From Paenibacillus sp. OVF10 (GTDB taxonomy: Bacteria > Bacillota > Bacilli > Paenibacillales > Paenibacillaceae), in NCBI GenBank assembly GCA_022836915.1, contig CP094668.1:4588001-4652000 (forward strand): DNA of 64,000 nt, written 5' to 3'. A model generated the notes under the pieces. That model made no database searches, was not told where the DNA came from, and worked only from the letters and a program-made list of their open reading frames with translations. The translations under genes were made by a program, and so were the position numbers. Positions 52,884 to 63,376 of the stretch are shown in pieces (the first letter of the stretch is position 1; each line of letters opens with the position of its first letter).

Positions 52884-52889
52884 ATTATA
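52884..52889 (-). promoter_or_regulatory. Candidate -10 element of the importer operon
   Basis: TATAAT on the minus strand, about 60 bases upstream of the binding-protein start. No good -35 is seen at the right distance, so the promoter may depend on the AraC-type activator. Confidence 0.35.
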
Positions 52890-53040
52890 GCGATATCCGC
52901 AAAAGATGAAATGACATGTTGATTTCGTCAGAACAAAATGATCATTTAGCCAAAACGATAGACGAATTCTTTATATAATCAACTGCAATGCCTTGAATTT
53001 TCTGTGTTGGCGCGGGTTTGTGACTGTACTTCTGAGATCA

Positions 53041-53076
53041 CAAAAAAACAGACCATGAACACTGTTCATAGTCTGT
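53041..53076 (-). terminator. Strong minus-strand terminator
   Basis: On the minus strand ACAGACTATGAAC and GTTCATGGTCTGT pair around a three-base loop, then TTTTTTTG. It serves the RDD gene to the right. Confidence 0.8.
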
Positions 53077-53142
53077 AACGTGGGAGATATAATTTGGTTG
53101 GGATATAACGAATATATTGCCCCAGGGCTTACCTTCTCCTTT

Positions 53143-53461
53143 TTAGTCCCAAACGACTTCGGTACCTGCGATAAAATCATGTATCGCACGTTTGTCTTCT
53201 CGTACAGCAACCATGATGACACTTACAATGAAACCACTGCCAAAAGTTATAAAATACAAAAGTCCTGCAACAACAACTCGTAGTAACATTGTACCCAGCC
53301 TTGGTGATTCATGTGAATCGTATTTCCGAATCCGAATCCCGCAGATGCGCTTACCGATTGTTCGACCATATCAACCCTGCAATAATTATTAAAGGAAATG
53401 TGATAATAATGCCATCCAACAATCCTGCCCCGAATCTGATCCAAAAACCTGCTTTATACAA
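53143..53461 (-). pseudogene. RDD-family membrane protein with an internal deletion
   Basis: TTG 53461 follows GGAGG. The first part reads LYKAGFWIRFGAGLLDGII then ITFPLIIIAGLIW, the RDD N-terminus. After a frame switch the end reads MLLRVVVAGLLYFITFGSGF and VREDKRAIHDFIAGTEVVWD, the RDD C-terminus. The middle, normally one or two membrane segments plus a GxxLLGIRVV-like strand, is reduced to GKRICGIRIRK. A deletion of some tens of codons plus a frame change is likely, so the protein is probably not functional. Confidence 0.6.
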
Positions 53462-53749
53462 AAAAATTTTCCTCCAAACTACGTTTTTAAACTAAACGGC
53501 TAATTTACTTCATGAGCTCCCTTCATAAAATATCTAACTCTATGTACGCAACTCAGGTAGTATATCATAAAATTTTACTTATTCACGATATAACTCCTAT
53601 TTCTTTTCACTTGTACCCTTTGTAAATTTTATAACAAACTATCGAATTAACTTTAGTTCATGTTCATTACTTACTCTTACATAATCCTTTCTAATATTGT
53701 ATTTAGCTTCTGAATCTCCAATGAAAACACCATAATAATTATGTAAACC
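53462..53749. other. Short gene-free stretch
   Basis: A/T-rich with no frame of interest. It should hold the promoter of the RDD gene; none was clear. Confidence 0.3.
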
Positions 53750-53783
53750 AAAAGAGCTACTCAACATTTGTTAAGTAGCTTTC
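53750..53783 (-). terminator. Minus-strand terminator overlapping a stop codon
   Basis: AGCTACTTAACA and TGTTGAGTAGCT (minus strand) form a 12-base stem with one G-U, then CTTTTGG. The 5' arm includes the last codons of the membrane-protein gene. Confidence 0.65.
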
Positions 53784-54234
53784 TGTTCGTTCTGCATCTG
53801 CCCTCTTCGCCAAATCTTATTCTCCACAATGGCATAGACTAAACCGGCGATGGCAAATATCCATATCGATGTCATTCGGTTCAGATGGTATCCATTCACG
53901 AAATATGGATTGTACATGAGATCAAAAACCCACAGCCCGCCCCATCCAAACCCAACCATGTAGATGAAAATCCTCACCATAGGAGAACACACATATTTCC
54001 GCAGCAACCATGAGATCGGGCTTATAATAACAACATAAAAAGCGATTAAATAGTGACCGAATCCCAGGATGAGCGACAATATATATATCAAGCCCCTAAA
54101 TTACGTAAACCGTAATACTCTGTCGTTGTAATATGGTACCCTTCAACCCTTTCAAGAACGATGAGTGCTGTAAAGAAGATCCCGATAAATATAAATCCTA
54201 ATACCATGTACCGTTGAACCGCGTTCACCAACAT
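53771..54234 (-). CDS. Small membrane protein of unknown function (one frameshift)
   Basis: About 154 residues after repair. ATG 54234 follows GGGGTGAT. The first piece reads QRYMVLGFIFIGIFFTALIV then EYYGLRNLG and hits TGA near 54094. One base added there continues into IYILSLILGFGHYLIAFYVV and two more hydrophobic segments, ending RRGQMQNEQKAT. Four transmembrane segments are predicted by eye. No family was recognised. Neighbouring genes are decayed, but this one needs only a single base to be complete. Confidence 0.55.
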
Positions 54235-54393
54235 CAGATCACCCCAATGTCTAAACGCAGCCAGAGCCGCTCAAGTTACATGTTTTCGAACAAATTACAC
54301 AATTACAGATAGGCCTCCGTTAGGTTCTGTTAAAAGTTAAAGTTAATCCATCATGAATTGCTATAATTGAACATTACCTTTGCCCTTCCAGAA

Positions 54394-54764
54394 TCATCGT
54401 ACCCAGGCGGTCCATAAGCTCCATTCTTCCCATCGCTGTCCACTCGACAGCAGAATACCCACCGGAACGATGAAGGTAAACAACGAGATCATGATTACAA
54501 AAAACAGCCCGTAGGATGTTTTACACAAATCTGTTATTATCAACGAAATATCCCGATAACGCGTCACCGCCTGTTTAAACGTCAGAAACGGATCAGCTGT
54601 AATCCCAAATACGGCAACTGATGGGCAATAAACTTCTCAATTTTCTCCACACTGACTTCGATGATCTTTTTCAGCTCACCGGTTGCCGTCCGGGTGTGAT
54701 ACCCTATCGGTACTTTGGCAACATGCTCAGCAAGTCTAACTCTGAGCTGGTACAAAACGCACAT
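54394..54764 (-). pseudogene. ABC exporter membrane-domain relic
   Basis: The first frame reads YQLRVRLAEHVAKVPIGYHT then TATGELKKIIEVSVEKIEKF. A second frame continues FLTFKQAVTRYRDISLII and LCKTSYGLFFVIMISLFTFI. These match in order the transmembrane domain of ABC-type exporters (the LxEHLxxLPLGYF and GELKKIIxxDVEKIE region). Neither the N-terminal segments nor the ATPase domain is present within the 650 bases available. Confidence 0.55.
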
Positions 54765-54845
54765 TAATATCTCACAGGTACGCGGGCAACCGCTACCCCA
54801 ATCCGGAGCAAAAATACCTCAATACGGATTATAAGTGAATCTAAT

Positions 54846-54872
54846 TCAAAGAAGCCATATTGGACATATGGC
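54846..54872 (-). terminator. Hairpin after the WG-repeat gene
   Basis: GGCCATAT and ATATGGC pair around a five-base loop on the minus strand, followed by TTCTTTG. The T-tract is weak. Confidence 0.4.
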
Positions 54873-54908
54873 CTCATACTCTGAATCTGTTGGATTGTAA
54901 GAAGACAC

Positions 54909-57416
54909 TCACTCATGAAAAGCTCTCCAGAACGAACCTTCTGTATTAATGATATCCTTGATCTGAACAAACGGAATTGTAAACGTTGGAAACCCTGCCG
55001 CATAAGGGGCGATGTCATATGGATTGAAGTAGAGATGCAGAGCATCCGCTGTGACATAAAACGGCTGATCCGCACTAATCCCCTTATAGGTGTCCGGAAA
55101 CACATACGAGTATTGAGGATCATTTTTGATCTGATCCCCCACAATCTGGCTTAACACTTTTACGTAGTCACTATTCGGTTTAAATAAATCCTTAAGCTCA
55201 TACAACTGGCCATTCGTCAGATTAATGATCGCATAGATCATCGTAGGCATACCATGTGCTGCACCTGCCGGGTAGTTATAACCTGTGAGTTGCAGTTGCA
55301 GCAATTGCTGCTGATAAAACGTAATATCAAAATCCCCTGTATACGTGTAATCCAGCTGTTGATCAGCAGGAATCGGTTTAACCTGGGAGAGTTGCTTCAA
55401 CTTGGCATTCAGTGCAAGCTGCTCCGCTTGGTTCGTCAATCCCTCCACCTGCGGATAATATACGAGATAGTCCCTGTTTGGTTTGTACTTCACTTCGCGT
55501 ACACGGTACGGCGGATGAAGTGGAACGATTGTATTTTGCCGCCAGATGATCTGTCCGGCCCGATTCACATACGATAAGCGCTGGTCTAGATAGGCCTTAA
55601 TCAGATCTGGTGCCACGACCTCCAGCGTACCCGAACCTTCTACATGCGGATACCCAGCGGCAGGTCTTCCACTCAGATCCAGCAGATAGGTTTGTCTTCC
55701 GTCCGATGCGGAAGCAAGGCCGTTTTTGTAATTACCTACTTCGCGATATAGGAACTCCGTAAGTCTTCTGCCATTGGTATCTGCAATCGCGTATACAGAG
55801 CCAATGTAAGGCTGCTCCGGATTAATTGCTTGCCCCAGCGCATAACGATGTTCGCCTAGTTCGCGGATGTCATTATACGAGGGTTGAATAACAAATGATC
55901 CTTGCGTGTTAATGACACCATAGATCGATTTGTAGTCCTCCGCTGTATTGACAATCGCTTGCCCGCCGCTAAAAGGAAATGCCGATGAAAATTTGGGCTG
56001 AATTCGAATATTACCCCGTTCGTCGATGTACCCATATTTGCCCGAGGCCTCTTTTTGAAAAGCGAGCAATCCATCCCCTAATGGTCCCACATAGGCAAAT
56101 GGATACGTCGCGAGCCGATGTCCATTGCGATTAATGAGTGCATACTCATTGTCCTTAATCTGCACAACCGCTTTGCCATCTTGAAAATCATTCGCCGAAG
56201 CGAACTGTGCAGGTATCACCTCATTGCCCGACGCATCCAAATAACCATACCGACTCACCGATCCATCTGCCTGACCAGGATTAGAATCGTAAAACAACGC
56301 TCGGCCATCCTTCATATTCGAGATATACGGGTATGCCCGTTTGGTCAGGACTGTACCTTGTTCATTAATCATCTTAAATCCTTGAGAATCAATGGTTATC
56401 GCCCGTTCTTCGGAAAAGGAATTGATGGAATCGTATACAGGTTGAACAACATACTGCCCCTGAAGATTAATAACGCCGGCTCGACCATCCTTCACAACCA
56501 CAGCCAATCCATTGGGCTGAAACTCTTGCGCGTCATCCAGTACCGGCTCAAGCCGAATGTGGCCTTGTGCATCCATATACCCCCAACGCGTCCCACTCGT
56601 GGTTCGAACGGAGATTGGATATAACCATGTCGTTACCCGGGCATGGCTTATAGGGACCATCGCCTGCTTTATTTTCTTTTCCAGCTCCTGTAGTACCTCT
56701 CTGGAAGGATAAGCTTCCGGGAAACTGAGTGCCTTCTGAACGGAAGCAAGTGCTGCCGGATACTGGCCCGCATGGTACTGAGCATCCGCAAGGTAATACC
56801 AGTAAAAGATATAATCAGGATATTGCTGAGTTAATTGCTCGTAATATTGCACCACTTTTGGATAATAGGTTGCATATACGTCCGGTGCAGGAACCCATTT
56901 CCCATTCTGCCATCGGATAATCTCCACACGATAGGCTTCACCTGTGTCATGTATCCAGAGTGCAATCTCCACTTTCCCATCTCGACCATGCGGACCAGGC
57001 ATATCTATAATCTCTGCATAGCTATAGTATAGATCGTCAGGCGCCAAATCTTTGAGCCCTGATTCCGTCCACTCATATACGGCAAGCTTAGACCAAATAG
57101 AACCAATCCGCCAACCAATAATAAGATTGTTCCTTGCCGTTGAAGTTACAGGGGCTGCAGTCATTAAAGTCACCCCATACCCCAATCCCTTAATTAGTGC
57201 CATCTTGATCCAGTGTCCTTGAATAAATTTCAGAATGAGCAAATACAGCTCACCGTTCAACTGATAGACTGCAGCAATCTCCGGCATACCGTCACCGGTA
57301 AGATCTGCCGCATAGATCGCTGGATGTTGAACAGGTTTATCAATATTGACGACCGTTGCACCAGCCGGAATATGTTGATTCACAATCTGCGTTAACAGCG
57401 GTTCGCTCATGGACAT
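54909..57416 (-). CDS. WG-repeat protein with C-terminal DUF3298 domain
   Basis: 835 residues. ATG 57416 follows AAGGAGG. Residues 25-190 form a beta-propeller-like region with YAADLTGDGMPEIAAVY. A TPR-like pair follows (YYLADAQYHAGQYPAALASV). Then seven or more WG repeats of the type YGYIDERGNIRIQPKFSSA (about 285-620). The end is a DUF3298/PdaC-like domain (DITFYQQQLLQLQLTGYNYP, LKDLFKPNSDYV, FDIAPYAAGFPTFTIPF-like spacing). There is no signal peptide. WG repeats usually mediate protein binding, and a cytoplasmic scaffold role is inferred. It is transcribed alone, after the terminator of the VWA/SWIM operon. Confidence 0.8.
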   Translation of the reverse strand: MSMSEPLLTQIVNQHIPAGATVVNIDKPVQHPAIYAADLTGDGMPEIAAVYQLNGELYLLILKFIQGHWIKMALIKGLGYGVTLMTAAPVTSTARNNLIIGWRIGSIWSKLAVYEWTESGLKDLAPDDLYYSYAEIIDMPGPHGRDGKVEIALWIHDTGEAYRVEIIRWQNGKWVPAPDVYATYYPKVVQYYEQLTQQYPDYIFYWYYLADAQYHAGQYPAALASVQKALSFPEAYPSREVLQELEKKIKQAMVPISHARVTTWLYPISVRTTSGTRWGYMDAQGHIRLEPVLDDAQEFQPNGLAVVVKDGRAGVINLQGQYVVQPVYDSINSFSEERAITIDSQGFKMINEQGTVLTKRAYPYISNMKDGRALFYDSNPGQADGSVSRYGYLDASGNEVIPAQFASANDFQDGKAVVQIKDNEYALINRNGHRLATYPFAYVGPLGDGLLAFQKEASGKYGYIDERGNIRIQPKFSSAFPFSGGQAIVNTAEDYKSIYGVINTQGSFVIQPSYNDIRELGEHRYALGQAINPEQPYIGSVYAIADTNGRRLTEFLYREVGNYKNGLASASDGRQTYLLDLSGRPAAGYPHVEGSGTLEVVAPDLIKAYLDQRLSYVNRAGQIIWRQNTIVPLHPPYRVREVKYKPNRDYLVYYPQVEGLTNQAEQLALNAKLKQLSQVKPIPADQQLDYTYTGDFDITFYQQQLLQLQLTGYNYPAGAAHGMPTMIYAIINLTNGQLYELKDLFKPNSDYVKVLSQIVGDQIKNDPQYSYVFPDTYKGISADQPFYVTADALHLYFNPYDIAPYAAGFPTFTIPFVQIKDIINTEGSFWRAFHE

Positions 57417-57581
57417 ATCAGTTTCCTCCTTATGACCGCATTCGCCTAATGGTATGCTTCATAAATCAGGATATGACATCAGAACGAATATAACTGAAAA
57501 CATTTGAAATTCTCATTTTTTCTAAACAAACATTAAATGAAGATATTTTTCAATCCGTAAAATACGTCGAACTCCAGAATA

Positions 57582-57624
57582 GCAAAAAAGATTTGCAGTG
57601 ACCTTATGGCCTTCTGCAAATCTT
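57582..57624 (-). terminator. Terminator of the VWA/DUF4132/SWIM operon
   Basis: On the minus strand AAGATTTGCAG and CTGCAAATCTT pair perfectly, followed by TTTTGC. Confidence 0.8.
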
Positions 57625-57699
57625 CTTATATTCTATACTACCATCTTATTTGTTACATCATATCGCTTCATGTGCCTTCGCTTGGAATACTAACCAATA

Positions 57700-57996
57700 T
57701 TACGCCTCTTCTTGCACACTGAGCTGTACATATTGGGTGAGACGACAATACTGAAATAACAGCAACTCTTCATGACCTTGTCCAAGAGCCACGCTACGCC
57801 CTTCCTTGATAAGTTGATTCAACAACTCATGCAAGAAAGTCATCTGCAACCGCGAGGATTCCGCTGCGAGCTGCTCAAGTACCTCAATATCCCGAATCGT
57901 AAACTGAGATAACCCACGTAGGAGCAACTCTTCCGACCAGCCGTTAATTCTCTGCATGAACTGATTATATTCTTCCAAGTCTGCCCATCCTTCCAT
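57700..57996 (-). CDS. 98-residue helical protein overlapping the SWIM gene
   Basis: ATG 57996 lies inside the 3' end of the SWIM gene, overlapping it by 32 bases in another frame. The product is all-helical (WSEELLLRGLSQFTIRDIEV and RLQMTFLHELLNQLIKEGRS) and not recognised. Either it is a separate, translationally coupled gene or it is the true C-terminus of the SWIM protein cut off by a one-base error, as happens in so many genes here. No own ribosome binding site is clear. Confidence 0.55.
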   Translation of the reverse strand: MEGWADLEEYNQFMQRINGWSEELLLRGLSQFTIRDIEVLEQLAAESSRLQMTFLHELLNQLIKEGRSVALGQGHEELLLFQYCRLTQYVQLSVQEEA

Positions 57997-59797
57997 TACC
58001 GATATCCAGTTTCAGACTGAGCACCGTTTGACCCTTCAGGAAACTGATTGGGCTAATCCGTTTTGGTTCCACACGCACAAAGGCATAGAAGTGTTCAAGT
58101 GATTGGGAACCATATCCTGACTCCAGTCTTTGGATCATCGTCTGCCAGTCTGTTGAATACGGGAGAGTGAGTGCCAATCGTTCTCCTTCGATACTCTCAA
58201 CCGTCAGGACAAGCTCCTGTGTTTGTTTGACAAAGTTATGGTCCACGATTCGAGCAACTTTGATCACAGCCAATCGTTCTTTGGGAGCAGCAAACAAGTC
58301 GAATGTTCGCGATTCCTCTTGAAGTACAGACGTTACATTTTGCATGATTTTGCCCAGATTCAACGTTTCCACACCCGTTCGTGGCAAAATCGCAAGCTTG
58401 GCACCTTCGCCGGAAGAGATCCGGCGTTCTTCATTCACTTTAACGGAATGGAATTGAACTTCTTCACCCACGAACTGGCGAAAGGTCAGATTAGGCAGCC
58501 ATGGTGTGAATGCACCATAATGCTCTGTATATGAGAACTGCTGATCATCGTAATATACAGCACGTACATCGCTATAGGTGTAGATTTCCTCATCATCGAA
58601 ACAATAGAAATAATAGGTGATTCCACGGAAACCGGATCGTGTCTCCCACGCATCAGCTCCCAGTCCATACAGGTGAAGTGAAGGAACCGTAAAGTATTTA
58701 CTTCGAAAACTGCCAATGAGCTGACTCTGCTGAATGACAGATACCTTTTCTTCTTCAAGAACCTGGAGTGCAAGATACAGCTTGCTCACCCGATCCAACA
58801 TGGATTGCATGGAGAATCGTATATGTCTGTTGAAAAACAACTGTAGTTCCCCTTGAATCCCTCGTAAACTGCGTTCTATGTCAGGCAGGTTGCCACTATG
58901 AGCTGCAATTGCCAAAGTCTCCAGTTGTGCCATAAAGGACTGAGGAAGGCGGGCCAGTCCCGTCTTCAACAATCCTGCCAGCATAACCCGACATTCCTGT
59001 ACTGTCTGAAGAGAGAACTTGGCTTCGTACACCCGTCCACTTAATGCATCCCTATCATCTAGGCCTTTTAGGTTCCGATACCGTAATAACGCTTCAAGCT
59101 TGGCCATTTTCCCAGCAGTCTGTTGCACCTTACATAGTGCTTTTGCAAGGTTCGGTTCCTCAGTAAAAGACACCTCGATATTCTGGGTGGTCAGATGAAC
59201 CGTAAGAAGTGAATCTTCAATGATCTTAATTTCCTCTGGGTATCTCAGTCGGAAAACAACTTCCTCAATCATGGAAGAACTATACGATTTAATTAACACG
59301 GTAAGATCAGACTCCGTCATCCAGCGGAAGCGAGACTCGATCTCACGTGACACCGTATGCGGAATTTCGCTTGGATCGTCCACATTTGATACTAAGTTTG
59401 ATGCTGATTCTGTTACTGATACGTCTTTGGGTACGTCCAACGGATCATTATCCGATATCCCTGAGTCCTTATCCAGCGCATGCTTCTCGTCTGCATTCAT
59501 TGAATCCTCTGCCGTATATTCCCGTTGATCATACAGAATTGCAATCAGCACATGCTTGCAGATATGATCGGCCGGGCAGGAGCATTCCCAATGATCCAGT
59601 GTATCTTCAAGCGTACAGTGTGTCCCGTCACTTAACTGGCAACTCACAGATGATTCATTCCATGTGTACGTTACACTTACACCATTGTCCAACTCTTTCA
59701 AAGACCTTTTGTACAACCCCTTGTTGGCATACCGAATCAAATAATCCTCCGTACACAGCTTCGAAAAAATCCGGAATTTCTCCTTGAATCCACTCAC
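57965..59797 (-). CDS. SWIM zinc-finger protein (YehQ-like)
   Basis: 610 residues. GTG 59797 lies five bases after the stop of the upstream gene, so translation is coupled. The SWIM motif is WECSCPADHICKHVLIAIL (CxC...CxH, about residues 90-105), a zinc site for DNA or protein binding. A low-complexity acidic linker (about 115-165) and a long helical/beta region with DRVSKLYLALQVLEEEKVSV follow. It lies in an operon with DUF4132 and VWA proteins, the same partners as in the Escherichia coli yehLMPQ-molR cluster. The function of that cluster is not established. Confidence 0.78.
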   Translation of the reverse strand: MSGFKEKFRIFSKLCTEDYLIRYANKGLYKRSLKELDNGVSVTYTWNESSVSCQLSDGTHCTLEDTLDHWECSCPADHICKHVLIAILYDQREYTAEDSMNADEKHALDKDSGISDNDPLDVPKDVSVTESASNLVSNVDDPSEIPHTVSREIESRFRWMTESDLTVLIKSYSSSMIEEVVFRLRYPEEIKIIEDSLLTVHLTTQNIEVSFTEEPNLAKALCKVQQTAGKMAKLEALLRYRNLKGLDDRDALSGRVYEAKFSLQTVQECRVMLAGLLKTGLARLPQSFMAQLETLAIAAHSGNLPDIERSLRGIQGELQLFFNRHIRFSMQSMLDRVSKLYLALQVLEEEKVSVIQQSQLIGSFRSKYFTVPSLHLYGLGADAWETRSGFRGITYYFYCFDDEEIYTYSDVRAVYYDDQQFSYTEHYGAFTPWLPNLTFRQFVGEEVQFHSVKVNEERRISSGEGAKLAILPRTGVETLNLGKIMQNVTSVLQEESRTFDLFAAPKERLAVIKVARIVDHNFVKQTQELVLTVESIEGERLALTLPYSTDWQTMIQRLESGYGSQSLEHFYAFVRVEPKRISPISFLKGQTVLSLKLDIGNGRMGRLGRI

Positions 59798-59801
59798 GTC
59801 A

Positions 59802-62800
59802 TCAACGCCCCGTTGCTCTCAGAATGTCGTAGATCGTTTCACTGAATACTCGACCTGGAACGTTGCCTAGAGCAATGGGTTTATTGTCACCGTAGTAATA
59901 ATATTGCTTGTTATTTGGTTTGAAGAAATGTAGGGAATCCAGGGTAATGTCATCCAATCCCTCGTAATACGTAATACTCGTACCACTGAATTGTAATTCC
60001 GCAACAAGATCTCCGTACTCTTTATAAAATTCATGATACCAGCCGCCGTCCTGTGCCGGCCCTTTGATCCAGCCGTATTTCTCCAGTGCTTTGGGGAAAG
60101 ACGTTGGTGAAAATCAGACTCGGGCAGACGATCGTATTCATTCTTCGCCTTGTCCTCATCTTCAGGCTGATGGATTTCACGATTCAGTTGTTCAAACGGC
60201 TGCTTGATCTCGTAATCCTCCAACTGCGTTGTCCAACCTTCAAGCGTCGCCTGATCCAGTTCCAGCGGGTGTATAAGTCCCACTTGTGCACCTGAAGGCA
60301 GATCAACCTCGTCTTCATCCACGGAATTGAAGGTGCCGTCCTCCATATAACGGAACGTGCTGATCAGAGCGCCATCCTCATACGTTCCCCAGATCAGACC
60401 AACAGCGAATTTTTGCATGATTACATTTTGTACAAACAGTGCTTTCCACTCATCGGCAGACCACAGACGTTGCTTGGACAATGACTCTTCCAGACGCTGC
60501 GCCTGAATGTTAACCATGGATTTGAGATCTTTTTTCAGCTGTGTGAAACGTGCCTTGGACTGGGCTGCCAATTCAGGATCATCTTTCTGTGCAGGAGCAG
60601 GCAGACTCTTCACGGATTTGCCCGTTTCTTCATTTAAGACAACGACTTGTAAGTCTCCATTGACCTTAACCAGGAAGGAACGCTCTCCGTAACTCAGCTG
60701 CATGGTTCCTTTTTCATCAAAACCAAGCGTGGTGACTAACCGATCCTCCAGTTGTTCCGAGGTAAGTCCCATATTATCGGCTGCAAGTTGCAATGCTTCT
60801 TCTGCTGCACCTTTCACCTGACGGTTCTTCACGCCACGTTTGATTTTATCAATCGCCATTAGAGCGGATGGATCTTTCAGATAAGCGAGCACTTTTACAG
60901 CATCTGCTGCAATCGCGCCACGACTATTTTCTGTCCATTCCTTAATTTGCGGAGCTAAAATATTTACAATCTGAATATCGCCAAAGAGTGCTGATACATA
61001 CATCACCCATTTCTCTTTTGCAGGAGCACCTTCCTGAATCCAGACCTGAAGCATTTCACTTGCAAAACGAGCGAGAGATACCTCACTTACGTAATCTCGT
61101 AATTCATTCAACCGTTCATTAGGACCGGATGTATGATCCAATGATTGGACCAAAGCATACTGTTTAATCCGGTCATCTAAAGGCTGATTGTCTTCAATAC
61201 GTATCAGTGAAGGGAGATCTTTCAAGGACAACCAGCTCAGTCTCGACAACTTTTTGGCATCCGCCTGATCAGCGAGTGCAGCATGGGCATACTCTGGACT
61301 TAGATCTGCGGTATCCAGCAGAATTTGGATCAAGCTCTTCCACTCATCGGACTTCTCTTTCTTCAAAAGCTCACCATACAGCTCCTTGCTGTTTTCCAGA
61401 CTGCGGATTGCGGTCAGAGCCATCTCTTTGATTCCCACTTTTTTCTCCGAGAGGTATACGAGCGTATACAAGTCCTGATCAGGAATTCTATTGAATTCCG
61501 CTAACGCCACGCCGTTGGCCTTCTTGGACGAATCCTGCAATCCGGCACGAATCGCTTCAGCCAATATTTTCTTCGATAACTCATCACGCTGTTCAAAGGT
61601 TATCTCCAGAATTAAAATGCGCGTATCTGTTGGCAGTTTCTTGTACTGTGTCAGTGCATAGTCCAGATTCTGCTGAATGATTCGTCGGTATTCGTCGTGC
61701 GGCATGGATTTGTATCTATAGTCGGTCATGCCATTGAGTGAGATCAGGCTGGTTAGCAATTTCTCACGTTGCACCTCAGGATCTTGCCCATAACGTTGAA
61801 GCAGCTGCTCTCCACTAAACGCGTATGAATTGTACATGTCCGAGATAATATCCAGTGTCCAATCAGGATGAGTGGTCAGAATTGCGAACCTGCGCATCGC
61901 CTCCGAGTCCAAGGGCAGAAAACTAATACTAATGAGGTTGTGAACACGCTTCTTATCCCGATTCAGTTGATTAAACAACCCGCGACTATTCGAGTCCTCC
62001 CAATATTCCTCCAGGGTGTTTTCACCACTTAAGTATCTTGCAATCGCAAGACCTTGACGTCCCCCGTCCAAAGGATGCCGAAGAGCGTTAAATACCGCTT
62101 CCTCCAGTGACCCCTCCGCATTAGGCAATGTCAATCCTTGATCCTCCATGAATTTCTGAATGCAGAGTTTAAGGAATGGCGGTTTTATAATCTCGTATGC
62201 TCGAATCGCTTGTTCAGGACGATTCGCGATCGCGGATTGTAACATGTTCCAAGATACCGTGTACGAATTAAGCTCGTCCCGCAACATTTCAACCAACTGA
62301 TAAGGCTCATCCAGAGGCACAAGCCCAGCAAGCAGATCATTTGGACTTTTTGCTCTAGGGTCCATACTCAGCAAGTAACGGCGAACTTCAAGTGGATAAA
62401 TCTCATGTAATTGATGTATTGTGTGAAGCAAAACATGCCCAATCTCACTATTTGTATCAAGGAACCGTTGTTTACCTCCACTAATGTTAATCAGGTACAA
62501 CAAGGCACCACTCACAAGTACCATCGTTTGATGGAATACTGTGTTTGAACATTGCTCTTTTGAAGAGAAAGACGTATTGGGATACAGTTCAGCTATGAGC
62601 TGACTACGCTTCTCCTTGAGGAATTCATCCTTCAATTCTTGGGAAGATCCGTTATGTTTTCCTTGAATATTACTGACCACTACAGGTTCAATCAACGTAT
62701 GTAGCTCGTCCCGCAACTTATCTGCATCATTAGCCATTACATGTTGAAACAACACTGGTAACGATTGAACAGAAGATTGAACCTCTGCAAGATGAGAAGC

Positions 62801-62836
62801 CGTGTCACTGAGTCTTGAATATAGTTGCAGCAGCAT
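59802..62836 (-). CDS. DUF4132-domain protein (MolR-like; one frameshift)
   Basis: About 1010 residues. The N-terminal two-thirds are helical HEAT-like repeats. The C-terminal third is the DUF4132 region: SKARFTQLKKDLKSMVNIQA, LWSADEWKALFVQNVIMQKF, AVGLIWGTYEDGALISTFRY and VGLIHPLELD. The frame breaks in the run at 60093-60096; one more C on the coding strand restores SPKALEKYGWIKGPAQDGGW. The protein then continues to FSETIYDILRATGR and stops at 59802-59804, just before the SWIM start. ATG 62836 is 12 bases after the preceding stop. It is a MolR-like partner of VWA and SWIM proteins; its activity is unknown. Confidence 0.8.
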
Positions 62837-62847
62837 TAACGCATTGA

Positions 62848-63360
62848 TTACATCTCGATAATCCCCCTGGGTGTCAGCCTTTTGGAATCAAAAAGCCACT
62901 GGGCACGCTTTAATTTACTCTTTAATTCAGTCAAAATTTCGTTCTCGCCTGCAAACTGTTTGATCTTCTCCAACCGGGACAACAATCCATCCATGCGATC
63001 AGCGCTCTTGCTCTTCCCGCTTAATCCGTAGGCTTCGGAGTCATTTCCCATACAGACAGTAAAGGCATCCGTTCTCCATGAATTTCTTTTGGAATAATTG
63101 GATTCCAGATATATCACAATAGCCCCGGCACGGTAAAAGATATCTCCATCGTCTTTCTTAGCGAGCTTCATGAGCAGATCAATCGTTTGATACACATAAT
63201 GACTCGAATTTCCCATCATATCCGGAAACTTGTCTGTCGTTCCTAAGACATAATCAATAATTTCGGAGCTTCGATCTGTTTTTAATGAATACTCGTTTGA
63301 ACAGGTTACTGCGAATTTCTCCACCAAAGTTTCAACTGCGCGGTCTGCGGTAAGCATTAC
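62848..63360 (-). CDS. Conserved helical protein of the VWA/SWIM operon
   Basis: About 170 residues. ATG 63360 follows AAGGAGG eight bases upstream; the longer frame to 63396 overlaps the VWA gene. The sequence is helical (AVETLVEKFAVTCSNEYSL, YQTIDLLMKLAKKDDGDIFY, MDGLLSRLEKIKQFAGENEI) with no known motif. Its place between VWA and DUF4132 genes, with tight spacing, suggests a subunit of the same complex. Confidence 0.65.
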   Translation of the reverse strand, partial: VMLTADRAVETLVEKFAVTCSNEYSLKTDRSSEIIDYVLGTTDKFPDMMGNSSHYVYQTIDLLMKLAKKDDGDIFYRAGAIVIYLESNYSKRNSWRTDAFTVCMGNDSEAYGLSGKSKSADRMDGLLSRLEKIKQFAGENEILTELKSKLKRAQWLFDSKRLTPRGIIEM

Positions 63361-63376
63361 ACATTCCTCCTTGAAT

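Noticed and set aside
56118-56624. Plus-strand open frame of 168 codons opposite the WG-repeat gene
   Set aside because: An antisense shadow without a ribosome binding site; the opposite strand has clear repeats of a known type.
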